A DNA stretch of 64,000 nt from Oscheius onirici (GCA_932521025.1 OW051471.1:13020001-13084000); one strand, 5' to 3'; positions 32,796-44,016 are shown, counted from the first letter of the stretch. Made by a program: numbers and translations. The notes: generated by a model not told the origin, from the letters alone.

Positions 32796-35238
32796 TCATT
32801 GAATGAGCACCTGAGCAGCTCCGATGACGCGAGCGTTTCTCAGAGATACAGGATCAGTGTTGTCGTCAATGACAATCTGCACACTGCCTTCTCCGTGAAG
32901 GTTGTCAAGATTCACAGGAGGTCCGGGACGAGTTCGTCTATCGACGATGTGAACAGCTCCGCGGAAGGCTCTCTTGCCACGGGAGATAGTGTCACTGGAA
33001 AAAAACTTCTCATAAGGCTTGATCTTTTTTTTATAAGAATCTGTGGTCAACTTACATTTTAGTGTACTCTTGAACTGCCTCTTCAGATCGTTTGTTGCTG
33101 AAACAAGTTGCCTCTATCACAAATCTTCTCAAACTCACCGGAACTCATTGCCGTCTCCATTGGTAATAGTAGCATAATCTCCAGCTCTGACATTAATCAT
33201 TTCGCGATTGGAACTTTGATGGTGAGTGTGACTATGCTTGACGGAGCCTCTGACGAACCAGCGCTTCTGACGAGAAGGACGCTCAGAATCTTGGACAGTC
33301 TCTTCCTAAAAATTTGTTTCGGAATTTTAAAGCCGCTTTGAAGGAACTCACTTGAAGAGGAACGGCCTCAACGAAGCGCTTGTTTCTAGAAAGGACAGGG
33401 TTTGGAATGAAAAACTTTTCACTTACTGGAATCGATTGCCGTCACCATTGGTAATGGTAGCATAATCTCCAGCACTAACACCAATCATATGACGATTGGC
33501 ACTTTGATGGCGAGTGTGGCTGAACTTGCCCTTCACCCCAACACCCCATCTTTTTTCGCGGACACTATTCTTCTCCTCTTCTCCGACATCAGCTCTGAAA
33601 CTTGATCATGGTTAAAACAAAAATAGAGCTTTACGTTTCGTTGTTAGCTTGAACTGCTCCTTCAGATCTTTTACGTCTGTTTCTGAAACAAGTTGCGTCT
33701 ATCAGAAATTACCACAAACTCACTGGAATCGATTGCCGTCTCCGTTGGTAATAGTAGCACCATCTCCAGCTCTAACATTACTCATATGGCGATTGGCACT
33801 TTCATGATGCGTGTGACTGAACTCGCCCTTCGCTCGGACAAACCATCTCTTTTCGCGGACTTTATTCGTCTCTTCCTCTCCGACAGCAGCACTAAACAGA
33901 TTCTCAGTCGTGTAGTTCAAAAACTTACATTTCAGTCGAGCTATTCTGTTCAGCATCCACAGAACGCTTTCTAGAACAGAAACCTTTGTATAACATTTGG
34001 TTGACTTAACTAGACATGTGCGCTTGGATCGGCTGGGAAAAAAGTTGTCTTCAGTGCGGCGGGCATAAGAAATTCAGCACCCTTCTTTTCTGGTTTTTTT
34101 TGTGTTTCCCCAGTCATTGTGAACAAATACCGACTAGCACAGAAAAAAGTGAAGCAAAAAAAAGACAAATCCGCAAAGAAAAACAAAAAATAAGACGAAA
34201 TTCGCGAACAAAAGCGACAAAATTCGTGTTTTTCGTACGTCAATTTTCTTTGCTGATTCACCTTTTTTCCCCTAACTTTTTTCTGTACTAACTGGTATTT
34301 GTTCACAATGACTGGGGAAACACAAAAAACCCAGAAAAAAATCGTGCTGAATTTCTTTTGCCCGCCGCACTGAAGGCAATTTTTTTCCCAGCCGGTCCAA
34401 GCGCACAAGTCTAGACTTACCCAATGGTATTGCCATGTCCGGCAATTATGACAGAGCCACTTCCAGCGCGAACATTGTTCATGCTGACTCTTCTGTCGTT
34501 GTACTCGATTTGGGTGTTTTGATGCGAGCGTTTCTCACGAGCAGAATCCTCCTTGTCTACCATAGATTCACCGTCTTTTTTCCTGAAAAAAAATTGCCCA
34601 GTTGTTGATTTTCATTCTTACTGTCGTCTTCCATGCCCGATGAAGATTTGAGCACTGCCGTCGACTTTGAGGTGGTTCACATCGATCCTGTTGTCGTTGA
34701 TTTGGATTTGGCGAGGGATGCGTTGAGTTTTGTGCAAGCCGAAACCTTGATTCTCTGATCTGAAAAGTATCATTGTGAAATTTTAAATTGTATGCTCTTC
34801 ATAATGAGAAAGAAAACTCGCCCAATGACGTTACCCTCTCCATTGACGATGACTGAGCCGCTTCGAGCATCCGGTCTTCTGTGGATCTGATTGTTTCCGT
34901 TAACGATTACCGAGCCTGGAGGGGCAACTACATTGCTCAAAGACAGCGAGTTGTCGGTGTAGCTGTGGCGTTCGTTTTCAATGCTGACGCCCTGAGCATC
35001 ATTCCGGAAACTGCTCTGGCTGCTGAATTGTGAAGATTAGAGAATTTTCTGTGTTCCTGCTTACAACGTGTGAGTTCTGCCGTCTCCGTTGTGACGAACC
35101 CCACTAGAATAAGAATGTGTCCCGGGAGAAGCGCTACATCTGAAAATTGTCGCTTGTCACCTCCTAAGTTCTGACTTACAGAGCAAAAGACACGAGCAGA
35201 AGACCACAGAGAGCTGATGGATGTCCAAAGACAGCCAT
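32796..35238 (-). CDS. secreted multi-unit precursor with KR sites and TITNGDGN repeats
   Basis: The start at 35238 gives MAVFGHPSALCGLLLVSFAL, a signal peptide. Later exons carry repeated short beta-like motifs: PPGSVIVNGNNQIHR, SGSVIVNGEGNVIG, VDGSAQIFIGHGR, AGSGSVIIAGHGNTIG. Three tandem cassettes of two exons each follow (about 33975-33722, 33690-33430, 33395-33130). Each cassette has a small exon with KR and EAVQ/EAVP, then a larger exon with (E/Q)KRW.V, a His-rich SHTHH.S.NR segment and AGD.ATITNGDGN.F. The last exon has LDNLHGEGSVQIVIDDNTD and ends at 32796. The Lys-Arg pairs are where proprotein convertases could cut, releasing similar peptides of about 40 residues; that is inference. 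An intron near 34012-34412 holds a foldback element. Family not recognised. Confidence 0.65.
33130..33975 (-). repeat. three tandem two-exon cassettes, period about 290-300 bp
   Basis: The TITNGDGN-coding segments fall at about 33150, 33440 and 33735. The intervening introns and the small KR exon recur in the same order, so whole cassettes including introns were duplicated within the gene. Confidence 0.8.
34014..34412. mobile_element. foldback TIR element in an intron of the precursor gene
   Basis: Arms of about 130-140 bp are inverted copies, from GAC(A/T)TGTGCGCTTGGA inward to CAGTCATTGTGAACAAATAC. TA (within CTAG) borders both ends. The core is AT- and AAG-rich. Apparent ORFs on both strands here are mirror images of each other and not genes. 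Confidence 0.85.
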
Positions 35239-36817
35239 GTTGGACTAATGTCCTCTTTCAATCGTCCATCCTTATGTACCCAATGTACAAGCAGCTGACC
35301 GGATTCCAGGTACTCTTTTGGTGTAATCATCAACAACAAATTGGCGCATTTTCTCTTTTTCTTTCGCAGAAGTTGACTAAGCATTCTGAGAAGACTTCTC
35401 GTGACTCTTGTTGTCCTTGATTACACCTAAAGAGTACTGGGAAGCCGGACAGCTGCTTGTACGGGAAGCGGTGGAAAGGACGAAAAACTCTTGAAACAAT
35501 CAGAGTTTATATAGTCTATTCAAATTGAAAGTTTATTGAAGGCTTACTGTAGAATTTTTGGCGGCGGGACCAAGCGGACCAGTCCTTTAAATTTGAGCAG
35601 CGGCGATTCATCGTTTTTATTCTAAATTCACTATTTTTGTTGCTTCTTGCTTCTGGAGGATGAAAAGGCACATACCCGCGTTTGCAATACAATATAACGC
35701 AGAAAAAAATAGAAAAGAAGCAAAAAAATTAAAGGACTGGTGCGCTTGGTCCCGCCACGAAAATTTTTCCTTTTTCTGCTCCCTGGTTTCATAGTCTCTG
35801 TCTTCTCATGTTTAAAAATACAAAGCCTCTCGCAGCGAACTACTCTGAAGAGCAAACGACGACAAACATGGACGGGACAGGATAATTTAACGTCAGCTGT
35901 AGATTTGAGTGGCTTCCAGGCTTAGCCTCAAACACTCTCTGCACTGACCCTATACTTCTGTCTCTCACCTGGACCTCCTTTGTGTCCCTCTCGGACCTAG
36001 CAACCACCCGGCTCGTAATAGCCCCCATGATTAATACCAAACAGCCTTGACTCACCCCCCTCCTCGTCATTTTGTTACAGGTATAGTTTAGTTGTTCGCA
36101 TGGGACCGAAACGGCCTCAAGATAACAGCATGAGCTGGCAGTCGCTGTGCACAGCCTGCTCGCAGGTCACTCGTGTTTGAGCGAGAGAGAGGCCTTTGCG
36201 CGCGCACCCGCCATGTCTGCTCCCTCTTTCCCGACTCCACACGTGGCCACATTTCAACGGATTTTCTTTGGTTTTCCCTTCTCATTTTTTGACAACGCTT
36301 TCTAGTTTTCCCCCACTAGACTCTAATTGTGAAGGCATTAGTAGGCTTTTTCCTTGAAAACGAAACGCTCAGGATTTTCAAGTGAAAGTGCTTTGTTGGT
36401 CTTTTTTCTCGAAAATCCAAAACCCAAAAACTGAGAAATCCAAAGAATTCTCAGTTTTTGGGTTTTGGAAAGGAACAAGCTGCATCTTTTCCAAGTATAT
36501 CTTCTGCTCCTTCAAATTTCTGGTCTTGTATCACGAAAAGTTGTTTCAATCCATGAATTCTGACATCTTCGGTCAGCAATCATTAAAAGTACTACCTTCT
36601 CTCTTATCACTGGAAAAATGGCCGTATTGTCACAACATTTGGTGTGTCTGTGTGTTTCTTTTGTTCTCACAATCGGTCTTTCTCCGGACAACACGTGCCC
36701 TATTGGTGACCAATTGTCAGGCCCCATATTTTTCGTTAAATGTTTGCCCAAAGGAATTATTCGAGTCTCTCTCTATCCCATTTTTTTAATTTGCAAAAAA
36801 AGCCTTTTTCAGCGCTC
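35239..36817. other. intergenic upstream of ceramide synthase
   Basis: Contains a small inverted-repeat element at about 35557-35768. A GC-rich stretch around 36130-36250 with GCGCGCGCACCCGCC and pyrimidine tracts may be promoter DNA for ceramide synthase. No gene is supported. Confidence 0.45.
35557..35768. mobile_element. short inverted-repeat element
   Basis: The left arm GGCGGGACCAAGCGGACCAG pairs with the right arm ending CTGGTGCGCTTGGTCCCGCC. The word GTGCGCTTGG is shared with the ends of the foldback element at 34014-34412, so the two may be related. Confidence 0.65.
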
Positions 36818-39739
36818 ATGGGCTTCTGGGATGCAGCCCTCTGGCTTCCACGAGATGTCTCGTGGGATCAGATCCCACCAAAATTCTACGATCTCATCTA
36901 TCCAATGTATCTGGCCATTCCTCTCGTCTTTCTCAGGTAATCTTCAAGAATTTCCAAAAAAAGAAAAAAGTACACGGAAAAGACCACGTTTTACAATCGT
37001 GCTCAGCCAGAGAGTGTCCCACCAAATGTTTGCATAATGGCTATCGGCTGGCCCGGCTGAGTGCAGTTATCGATTTCAATCTATTCCGATTTTGATCTTA
37101 TGAGTAAATGGTTGTTACACATTTTGGGGGAAGAAAATGTGCCTAGTGTGACTCATGAAAGAGGTCAGAAAGGCAGAATTGTGTGCAGACTGACGCAATG
37201 GGAACAAGACACGCGGAAACAATGAATTGTACCGGACAGAAGTCATATTTTTAGCCCAAAAAAAATTGAAAAACTGTCATGGTTTTGATCTTGTAGAAAC
37301 TCAAAGTCTGAGCTGCTTGTAAAGAACTCGACACCAACAATTTTCAAATCAAATCGGCGGGAATTTAGCTGCGTAGTACGTTACAGCATGTAAACGTTGG
37401 ATACTCAGTCAATGAAAAAGCGCGGGCCAATTCAAATAATGCTCTCTATTTTTTGAACAGACTATATAGTCTACTTTTTTTTGCTTATTGGGCTTTGAAC
37501 CGTTTACATGTGAGAAGATTCTTTAAAGATTTTTCTCTAGTCTATCCCAAACAACCTTCTCACGTGGTCATTTCCGCTTATCAAAAGCTCAAGGGCATCA
37601 GAACTATACATTTTTACTAGCAACAGAATACTATGAGTAGATCAAGTTTCAGAATTCTCTTCGAAGGTCTAGTCGGAATTCCACTAGCTTACTTTGCCGG
37701 ATATTATGGAAAGGGAGCGTCTCTGCCAAAACAAGTGCGGGTTTACAACATCTTCGCCGAAAATGGCGTGTGAGATCGAGAAAAAACAACAATTTTCAGG
37801 TCTATGCTTATCTGAGCGGCGGCTTCTTGAAGAATACGAAAGAAAAGAGAGTTCTGGAATGTTTCTGGCGCTTCAGCTACTACTTTGGTGCCTTCATGTA
37901 CGGACTGATTGTGCTTTGGGATAAGAGCTGGCTCTGGGATGTGAAGCAGTGCTGGATCGGATATCCTTTCCATCCTGTACCCAATTCTATTTGGTTAGTT
38001 TTTTTTTGAAGAATTCTGAGAGACAAGCCGTTACAGGTGGTACTACACCATTGAAGCGGCCTTCTACTATTCACTTCTCTGTTCCTCGTTCTTCGAAGTT
38101 CGAAGAAAAGATTTCTGGGAACTGATCATTCATCATTTTGTCACCATCGGTCTACTGGCAACGAGCTGGACAATAAACTTTATCAGGTATGATTCCTTAA
38201 GCGTTGATACAAAAGGGATCTGGTACCCTAAGAACGGGTAGTTACGAGTTTTACCGCATTCATGGAATGCTAACTAGATACAAAACACTGTAAACTTTGA
38301 TACCCTTTGATCCCAGTAAATATGACCCCAACTAAAGTCCTGCTAAGTGTTGACCCTCGGACCCATAAAAAACTTTATGTATGAGATATTGCAAATCGGC
38401 AAAGGGCTTTAATGGGCTTTCTAACCCATTTTGAAAAATTGAAAAGGGGTAAAAAATGACCGAGAAATGATAAAAATTGAGGCGGGATCAAAATCGGAGT
38501 TGGCGAAACACATTTCTCAAGAATGGGTGAACGACTTGATCTGAAATTCGGCGCGGTAATTGGCACCACCAATGGTCATCCGACACCAATAGAATTAGCT
38601 TGGTTCCTTTACACAGGAAGGCTGGGATATAGGTAGGGTTCAAAACTCTGCCAAAACTCGTAGCTACCACCTAGGGGTCTGAATTTTTGACACGAAATAG
38701 CCCAAATCTATTTTACCGTCTGTGTGTGTGAAGCTGATTTGTGGCTTGTGTATTGCATGCGTTTAGTGCGCCGCGCGCGCGACCCGGGTTCGATCCCCAC
38801 CGGGGACTAATTTTTTTTGCTTTGTATTTTTGCGTTCCAAATGATGATATCAAGTGCGTGCATGTGTGTTTTTTTTTCTTCTTTTTCATGTTTTGCTCTT
38901 TTGGGACTATTGCGAGCCGCAGGCGAGGTGTAATTCAACGGGTCGACCAATCGGTCAACCACGAGGGCTTCGTGACAGAGCGAAGTCATGAATTTATACT
39001 CTAGCCCTGGAAGGGCGTTGCCAATCTTGTGTAGAGAAGAAAGGACATGTTGTCGATTTGCAATATCTCATACAGAAAATTTTTTATGATCGAGAGGGTC
39101 AAAACTTATTAGCAGGACTGTATTTCTACCTTTAGAGTCGGAAGCCTCGTTCTCCTCTCTCACGATGTCAGTGACTGGATAATGGAACTTGGCAAGCTTG
39201 TCCGCTACGATCACAGATGGAAATCCTTGACAAACTTCATGTTCGTCATGTTCCTCATGAGGTTCAATTCATTATACATTTTCATACAATTTCTACAGCT
39301 GGATCGTGAGTCGTCTCGGTTACTACCCTTTCGTCCTTATCCGCTCCGGAATACAAGATGCTGCCGGTCTGATCCAGCCAGACTACGATCTCTACGACTT
39401 TTCCGTTGTCCCTTACGCTCCAAGAATGATAATTTTCCTTCTGGCAGCTCTTTTAATTCTTCACGTTTTCTGGACCTATATGATCGTTAAGGTTGTGATA
39501 AGGACACTTTCTGACGGAGAGGCAAAGGTAGACAGATTTTTGCATTGAAACTTACAATTTTCCAGGATGTCCGATCTGATTCCGATTCTGAGCATGAAGG
39601 AGATCCTGTACTGAAGGCACAAAAGAAGAAGCTGGTCAAGAGGAAAGGAAAAAGTAGCTCGAACGATGAAGCAGACAGTGATGAGGAGGAGAGAGTCCAG
39701 ACCGATCAGGCAAGACGGAGAAAACCGAGACGAGAATAA
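36818..39739 (+). CDS. ceramide synthase (LAG1/LASS family)
   Basis: Acylates sphinganine with acyl-CoA to make dihydroceramide in the ER membrane. The start at 36818 (MGFWDAALWLPRDVSWDQIP) matches the usual short lumenal N-terminus. The TLC domain includes RVLECFWRFSYYFGAF and the Lag1 motif, split across the intron at about 38187-39135: RKDFWELIIHHFVTIGLLA, then LVLLSHDVSDWIMELGKL. The double His of IIHHF and the later His-Asp of SHDVSDW are the catalytic region. Further TM segments and an acidic, Lys-rich tail (DSDSEHEGD ... DEADSDEEE) end at 39739. The acidic tail is typical of the HYL/LASS proteins, but I cannot decide between worm paralogues hyl-1, hyl-2 and lagr-1. The large intron contains a TIR element. 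Confidence 0.92.
38336..39119. mobile_element. 784-bp TIR element with an internal tRNA-like promoter
   Basis: Ends of about 65 bp are inverted copies: AGTCCTGCTAA(G/T), GACCCTC and ATGAGATATTGCAAATCG occur in both. TA-containing borders are plausible. Inside, 38742 onward reads TGGCTTGTGTATTGCATGCG and 38786-38798 reads GGGTTCGATCCCC, an A-box/B-box pair at tRNA spacing. No transposase is visible. Located in a ceramide synthase intron. Confidence 0.75.
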
Positions 39740-39803
39740 TGTGCAAAAGTTGTTATGTTTCAGTTATAAAATGAACCATTGAAACTTTGTGGACATCATT
39801 TAT

Positions 39804-40271
39804 TTATCCCATAAGCTCTCTGGTTAGCTCCTTGTGAATGTGGCGCTTTCCTGGCTCCGTGTGAATGTCATAGATGCTCAGAGCAGCAATTCTCCAGGGA
39901 TTATTTCTATCGTTGTTCGGTCCTCCATGCTCTTCACGCAACCACGTGACTTTGAAGTCGATGGACTTCAACATGGGTTCGGATCCAGGCGCTCCAAGGG
40001 TCATGTCGGCTTCAATTATCAGCGTTGATGCATCTGTGCCGGCCATTACCACAAAGTTTTCAATCAAAAAGTCTATTTTTTACTGTTACTCTCTCACAAG
40101 GGAATGTTTTTGTTGGTCCCAGCATATCGAGATGAGCCCGATGGTGTTCGAAAGAGCATCGAAAATAATGGTTTTTTCTAGATTTTCAGCTGCGGAATGA
40201 ATATCGTCTGCCCTCTGGAGCGGTTTTAATTTAGGTATTTCCATGCACCAGCACTTGACTAAACGGCGCAT
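39804..40271 (-). CDS. uncharacterised gene end (two putative exons)
   Basis: The last exon (about 40080-39804) encodes ENFVVMAGTDASTLIIEADM, then SIDFKVTWLREEHGGPNN and NPWRIAALSIYDIHTEPG, ending RELMG. A second piece (about 40196-40096) encodes NLEKTIIFDALSNTIGLISI. The look is of a secreted or cytosolic small domain (an NTF2-like fold is conceivable from the NPWRI end), but I do not recognise the family. It may be the 3' part of the gene at 40650-42034 or a separate gene. Confidence 0.45.
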
Positions 40272-40585
40272 CGTCTAACACAAGCAGCCAAGTGTCGCAG
40301 AGCATGTGGTCGTGCTTACCACTTTTTCTTTTCGGGTTCGATTCTTTTCGTTGATAAATCTTTTTTTGCTAATTTTTTCCAAGCAGTATTTGCGTATACA
40401 ACCTCTATTTCCAGCACAGAACCGAGAAAATTGAAAACTTGACCTCTTTCATACTGAATAATTATGTTCCATGAGTTCTGCAGCTGAAAATCTACCAAAA
40501 ACCATTATTTTCGATGCTCTTTCGAACACCATCGGGTTCATCTCGATATGCTGGGAACAACAAAAATTCCCTTGTGAGTTCTACT
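40096..40585. repeat. inverted duplication of a putative exon
   Basis: Positions 40096-40196 and 40485-40585 are inverted copies with a few differences. Both keep an open frame: NLEKTIIFDALSNTIGLISI on minus and NLPKTIIFDALSNTIGFISI on plus. Confidence 0.8.
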
Positions 40586-40649
40586 GCTCTTTGATAATTC
40601 TCTCACCGATCTAATAAAATGTTGTTCACCATAACAAATGAGAGCATCA

Positions 40650-42034
40650 GCTACCGGTCCAGCTCACTCGTGCCGCTCGGTAATGCTGGACAAGTCCGCC
40701 GTTCCGTATTCAGGATCTCTACGTCTGCGCTGGCGATAACGAAAATCGCAAAACGGAGAGCGAATCCACAGAGGTTTTTCATAATGTAGTTGACGTGAGG
40801 TTCTGAAAAACATTCCGAAGGTATATTTTGAAATACCGTATAGTATGGAAGGTTTTCTATTCCATTTGGACCCAATCTTCTCTGGCTCGCCTTGACATAC
40901 AAAGCTCCCAAATAGAAGGATGTGACTTCGAGATTATACTCCTCCGGCGGTAGTTTCTGAAACATTTAAAAAGTTACAGTATTACATATTACCGGATTTG
41001 GTTGAGCAAGTTCCGTACCGACCATCGCCTCACGCATTCTTCCATCTTTAGTCATCATAGAACAGTTGAAACTGAACTTATTCCCTGTGAGATTTGCTGT
41101 CGCTCTGTTAAACTCGAAATCCTGGAAATTTTTGTAAGAAAACTTCGTACAGGCCCTTGCTCCATCAAAATGTATATTTTCGTCTCTAAACAGTTTCAAA
41201 ATTCCAGCTTGAAAGGGATTGTGGACCTTCAACAACGATTTTGGCACGTGGCTCGCAGTTTTCACATTCCTAAAATTTTTAAACATTTTTAAACAAAGTT
41301 TTTTATTCAAACTTACTCCAACTTTATGCACTTTCTTGTAACAGCCAAGAAATTTTCGAAAAACAATCTTGCCCAACCCCTCATACCAATTCAAATCTCG
41401 ATCTTTCAGCTGAAAATCAGCGACGTTGATGGCTTTGAAGAGGAAGTGATAATTCTTTTTCGGCAGGTTCTCTTCGACCTCCTGGCGCACCAACTCCATA
41501 CTTACGTCGAGAGCTGAGTAGTAAATGTTATGAAGTCGGAATTTTGCCTTGATCACAATTCCTTGGGCAATAAACGGCTCGATGAGTTTAATCTGAAATT
41601 TTTTGGGCTTTCTTCTTTCCAGTTACCTCCTTCCAATTGGAACAATGGCCCATATAGATGCCCCAATTATCAACGACATCTCGTTCACCGCGAAAAAAGC
41701 CGTTGTAGTCATCGAATCGAAGATTGACCTGGACGTCATTGTACGTCATCTGAAAATTAGTATTCGGAGAAAAAAAAGGGTAAAATACGTGTTGGGTGAC
41801 GCGCATCTCTCCCAAATTGACGTAATGCATAAGTTCCCTCATTTTTCGAACTGCGATTCGTTTATACCAGTAAGTTATTGTTTCTCCGAGAGGAGCGTCT
41901 TCTTCGTGTTCTTGTGGTAACGTTACATTCACGTCGGGTTCCCAATCTTCCGCCGGCTTGTCGTTTTGAACAACTGGAGCCAGAAAGTGACTCTCTGTTA
42001 GAGAGACTAGAAAAAGGAATAGGAGGATGTGCAT
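40650..42034 (-). CDS. uncharacterised secreted protein
   Basis: The Met at 42034 starts MHILLFLFLVSLTESHFLAP, a good signal peptide. The following exon (to about 41625) has LGETITYWYKRIAVRKMREL and NLRFDDYNGFFRGERDVVDN. Next (41590-41310) comes IKAKFRLHNIYYSALDVSME with FRKFLGCYKKVHKVG. Then (41275-40990) ARACTKFSYKNFQDFEFNRA and NKFSFNCSMMTKDGRMREAM, and a last segment LEVTSFYLGALYVKASQRRL with NLPYYT near 40840. The four cysteines in the third exon could form disulfides. The 3' end is uncertain because different readings end at different stops near 40660. No known domain recognised. Confidence 0.6.
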
Positions 42035-42744
42035 CGGATGATGGATTGACAGTGGGATAGCTTTTTCAAAAACTGTGGGAACTGTATCTTTTGTGAACCA
42101 GAGAAACAAAATGGCGGAAAGGCATTAAAGACACATCGTTTCCTAACATGTACGTGATCATGGCAGTTTTGAAAAGAAAGAAAAATAATTGACTTCTGAC
42201 CGAAGACTACTGTAGATCTTTTGACTGTGGGCAATACAATCCTTTTAATCCTTTATTCTCCAACCAGACGACTTCGTCGCTGGCCGGCGTCGTAGCGTCG
42301 CAGTTTCTACCGGCTCTATACCTATTTCTCAAGCTTCCTACTTGGCGAAGTCTGTAAAAACTCCAAGTTCAAAAGTAACTTGCTATCTAATCCTGACAAT
42401 TCCTCACGACGTATCTCGTGACCATGGACAAACAGACAAACACACAGAGTCAGCCACAGACACCACAGCTTTTTATTAGTTTAGATTTTCATTCCATCGG
42501 GGGGGGGGGGGGGGAAGGGAGGCAGTCAAATCTTTTCTTTTATGTTTCAAACATTTTTTTTTCGAACAAGAAGCAAAACACGGAGGAAAACGGTTCAACT
42601 TCACCAGGGCTAACAGAAGGCTACAAAGCATATCAAGAAACGACCGAGTGATAATAGGAACGCTCGCTCGGATCTGACCTTTCTTGTATCAGATGAAACA
42701 CGAAAGAAATGAGTTACATAATAATTTATTAACTTTTGAGCTGA
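42035..42744. other. intergenic with a 16-bp poly-G tract
   Basis: Position 42499-42514 is an uninterrupted run of 16 G. No gene supported. Confidence 0.5.
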
Positions 42745-43208
42745 TCATTCGATACAGATTCCGACCTTGGCACACTTTTTTCCAAAAGCGGAGCAGTCAG
42801 CATCAGTGCTGCATCCAACGATACCGGCCTCGATCGGCATACCTTCTCTGCAGTAATTGTCTACACAAGCCTTCTCGTGTTCCGCACAATCCAGATTAGT
42901 CAGACAGTAGTTTGTTCTTACGGCAATGCTTTCAGTCAAGAAACAAATATTTCCAGGAGCGCAAGAATATTCCTCCTCTCCAGTGGCACAATCCTTATCA
43001 GTCTTGCATCTTCTGAGTCCAGGACCATAAAAGTCCGGGAAGATACACTTATTTTTGAGACAATTCTGGCTTTGACAGTCGAAATCTTCTTGCAGGGAGC
43101 CCCACGAGGCTCTTCGCCTTGTCCGTTGACGGTGAGAACGAGGGCTGTCTAGAAGAACATGCCTTGAACAGAGGAAAATGTTACCAGAACGAAGAAGGAG
43201 AAGCTCAT
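42745..43208 (-). CDS. secreted Cys-rich protein, probable frameshift
   Basis: The start at 43208 (MSFSFFVL) is spliced over a 36-nt intron to TALVLTVNGQGEEPRGAPC, completing a signal peptide. The remainder is in a different frame: DFDCQSQNCLKNKC, RRCKTDKDCATG, YSCAPGNIC, NYCLTNLDCAEHEKACVDNY, GCSTDADCSAFGKKC, ending CIE at 42745. The repeated C-x(4-5)-DC spacing suggests small disulfide-knotted repeats similar to those of the secreted protein at 60012. Near 43085-43095 one base appears to be missing, because no GT/AG pair joins the two frames. Either the gene is inactivated or the sequence has an indel. Confidence 0.6.
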
Positions 43209-44016
43209 GGCTGTGTGGTATAGTCAGCTGAAGGCCGAGTATATAAAGGGCCCTTTTTTCAATTAAAAAGCGATTCGAAAAGAGGGCGAGATGAAAAGAA
43301 ACTAGTCAGAAAGGAATGGTGCTGAATCACGAATTGGGGAAACGCTGCAAACAACAAGAAATGCGAAAACTGATGATTATCTGTATAAACAGGAGAACCG
43401 ACATGAAATTTGGTATTGTTTATCTAAACTTTCGAATAATTTCCGCGGTTTCAAAGACCCAAAAAGAGTTTTGACTATACAAAAAGTCAAGCCAGAGACT
43501 CGTGTACCAAAAGCAGTATACTCCTGTTTTCTGCCAGACAGTTCTCCCTGACCTGATATTCGAAAACAGTGATTTTGACGTTTTTACTGGTTTTTTTTTT
43601 CAATATTATTCTCGGCCGTTTTCAAAGCCACAAAAACGAAAACTGACTTCAGAAAGAGACCCTCGGAAACCCCAGAGATTAAAAAAGCTAGTGTTTTAAG
43701 CCATCTTTCACATTTTTTAGTTTTTCAGTAAAAAAAACAAAATAGCAAAAACAAGCGTTTCAAAGCAACAAAAACAAACATGGACTTCACCATCGTGTTC
43801 AGGACCCTCGAAAACACCGGAAACTAAAATGCAAAAAAGTTTTTCTCGGCCGGGATCGAACCAACAACCCCCTGGTGACGTTTGAGTGCGAAGCAACGAT
43901 GTTAACCACTAGGCCATGGGAACCATGTCACACCCGTATCGTCTCGTCACCCTTGGTTTATGACCTCCCCGGAAAACAATTGCTTTCGATGACTGTTTAG
44001 TGTTCGGTCCCAAAGG
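43209..44016. other. intergenic with SINE-like copy 2
   Basis: Holds the second tRNA-derived repeat (43780-43980) and AT-rich DNA, with no gene that I can support. Confidence 0.45.
43780..43980 (-). mobile_element. tRNA-derived SINE-like repeat, copy 2
   Basis: Minus strand carries TGGCCTAGTGGTTA (about 43902-43917 region) and a B-box near 43851-43862. Similarity to copy 1 at 26180-26395 extends on both sides of the tRNA-like part (GTGTTCAGGACCCTCGAAAA and GGTTTATGACCTCC). Confidence 0.7.

Noticed and set aside
34010-34408. Paired ORFs on both strands starting MCAW(T/I)GWEK
   Set aside because: They are the two arms of one palindromic element read in opposite directions, so the similarity is structural and not protein conservation.
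36382-37095. Long plus-strand ORFs before ceramide synthase
   Set aside because: They overlap in several frames, lack any domain, and end in the true first exon read in other frames.
38734-38810. Functional tRNA gene in the ceramide synthase intron
   Set aside because: Only three good T-stem pairs and no matching acceptor 5' strand. Treated as a tRNA-like promoter fragment.
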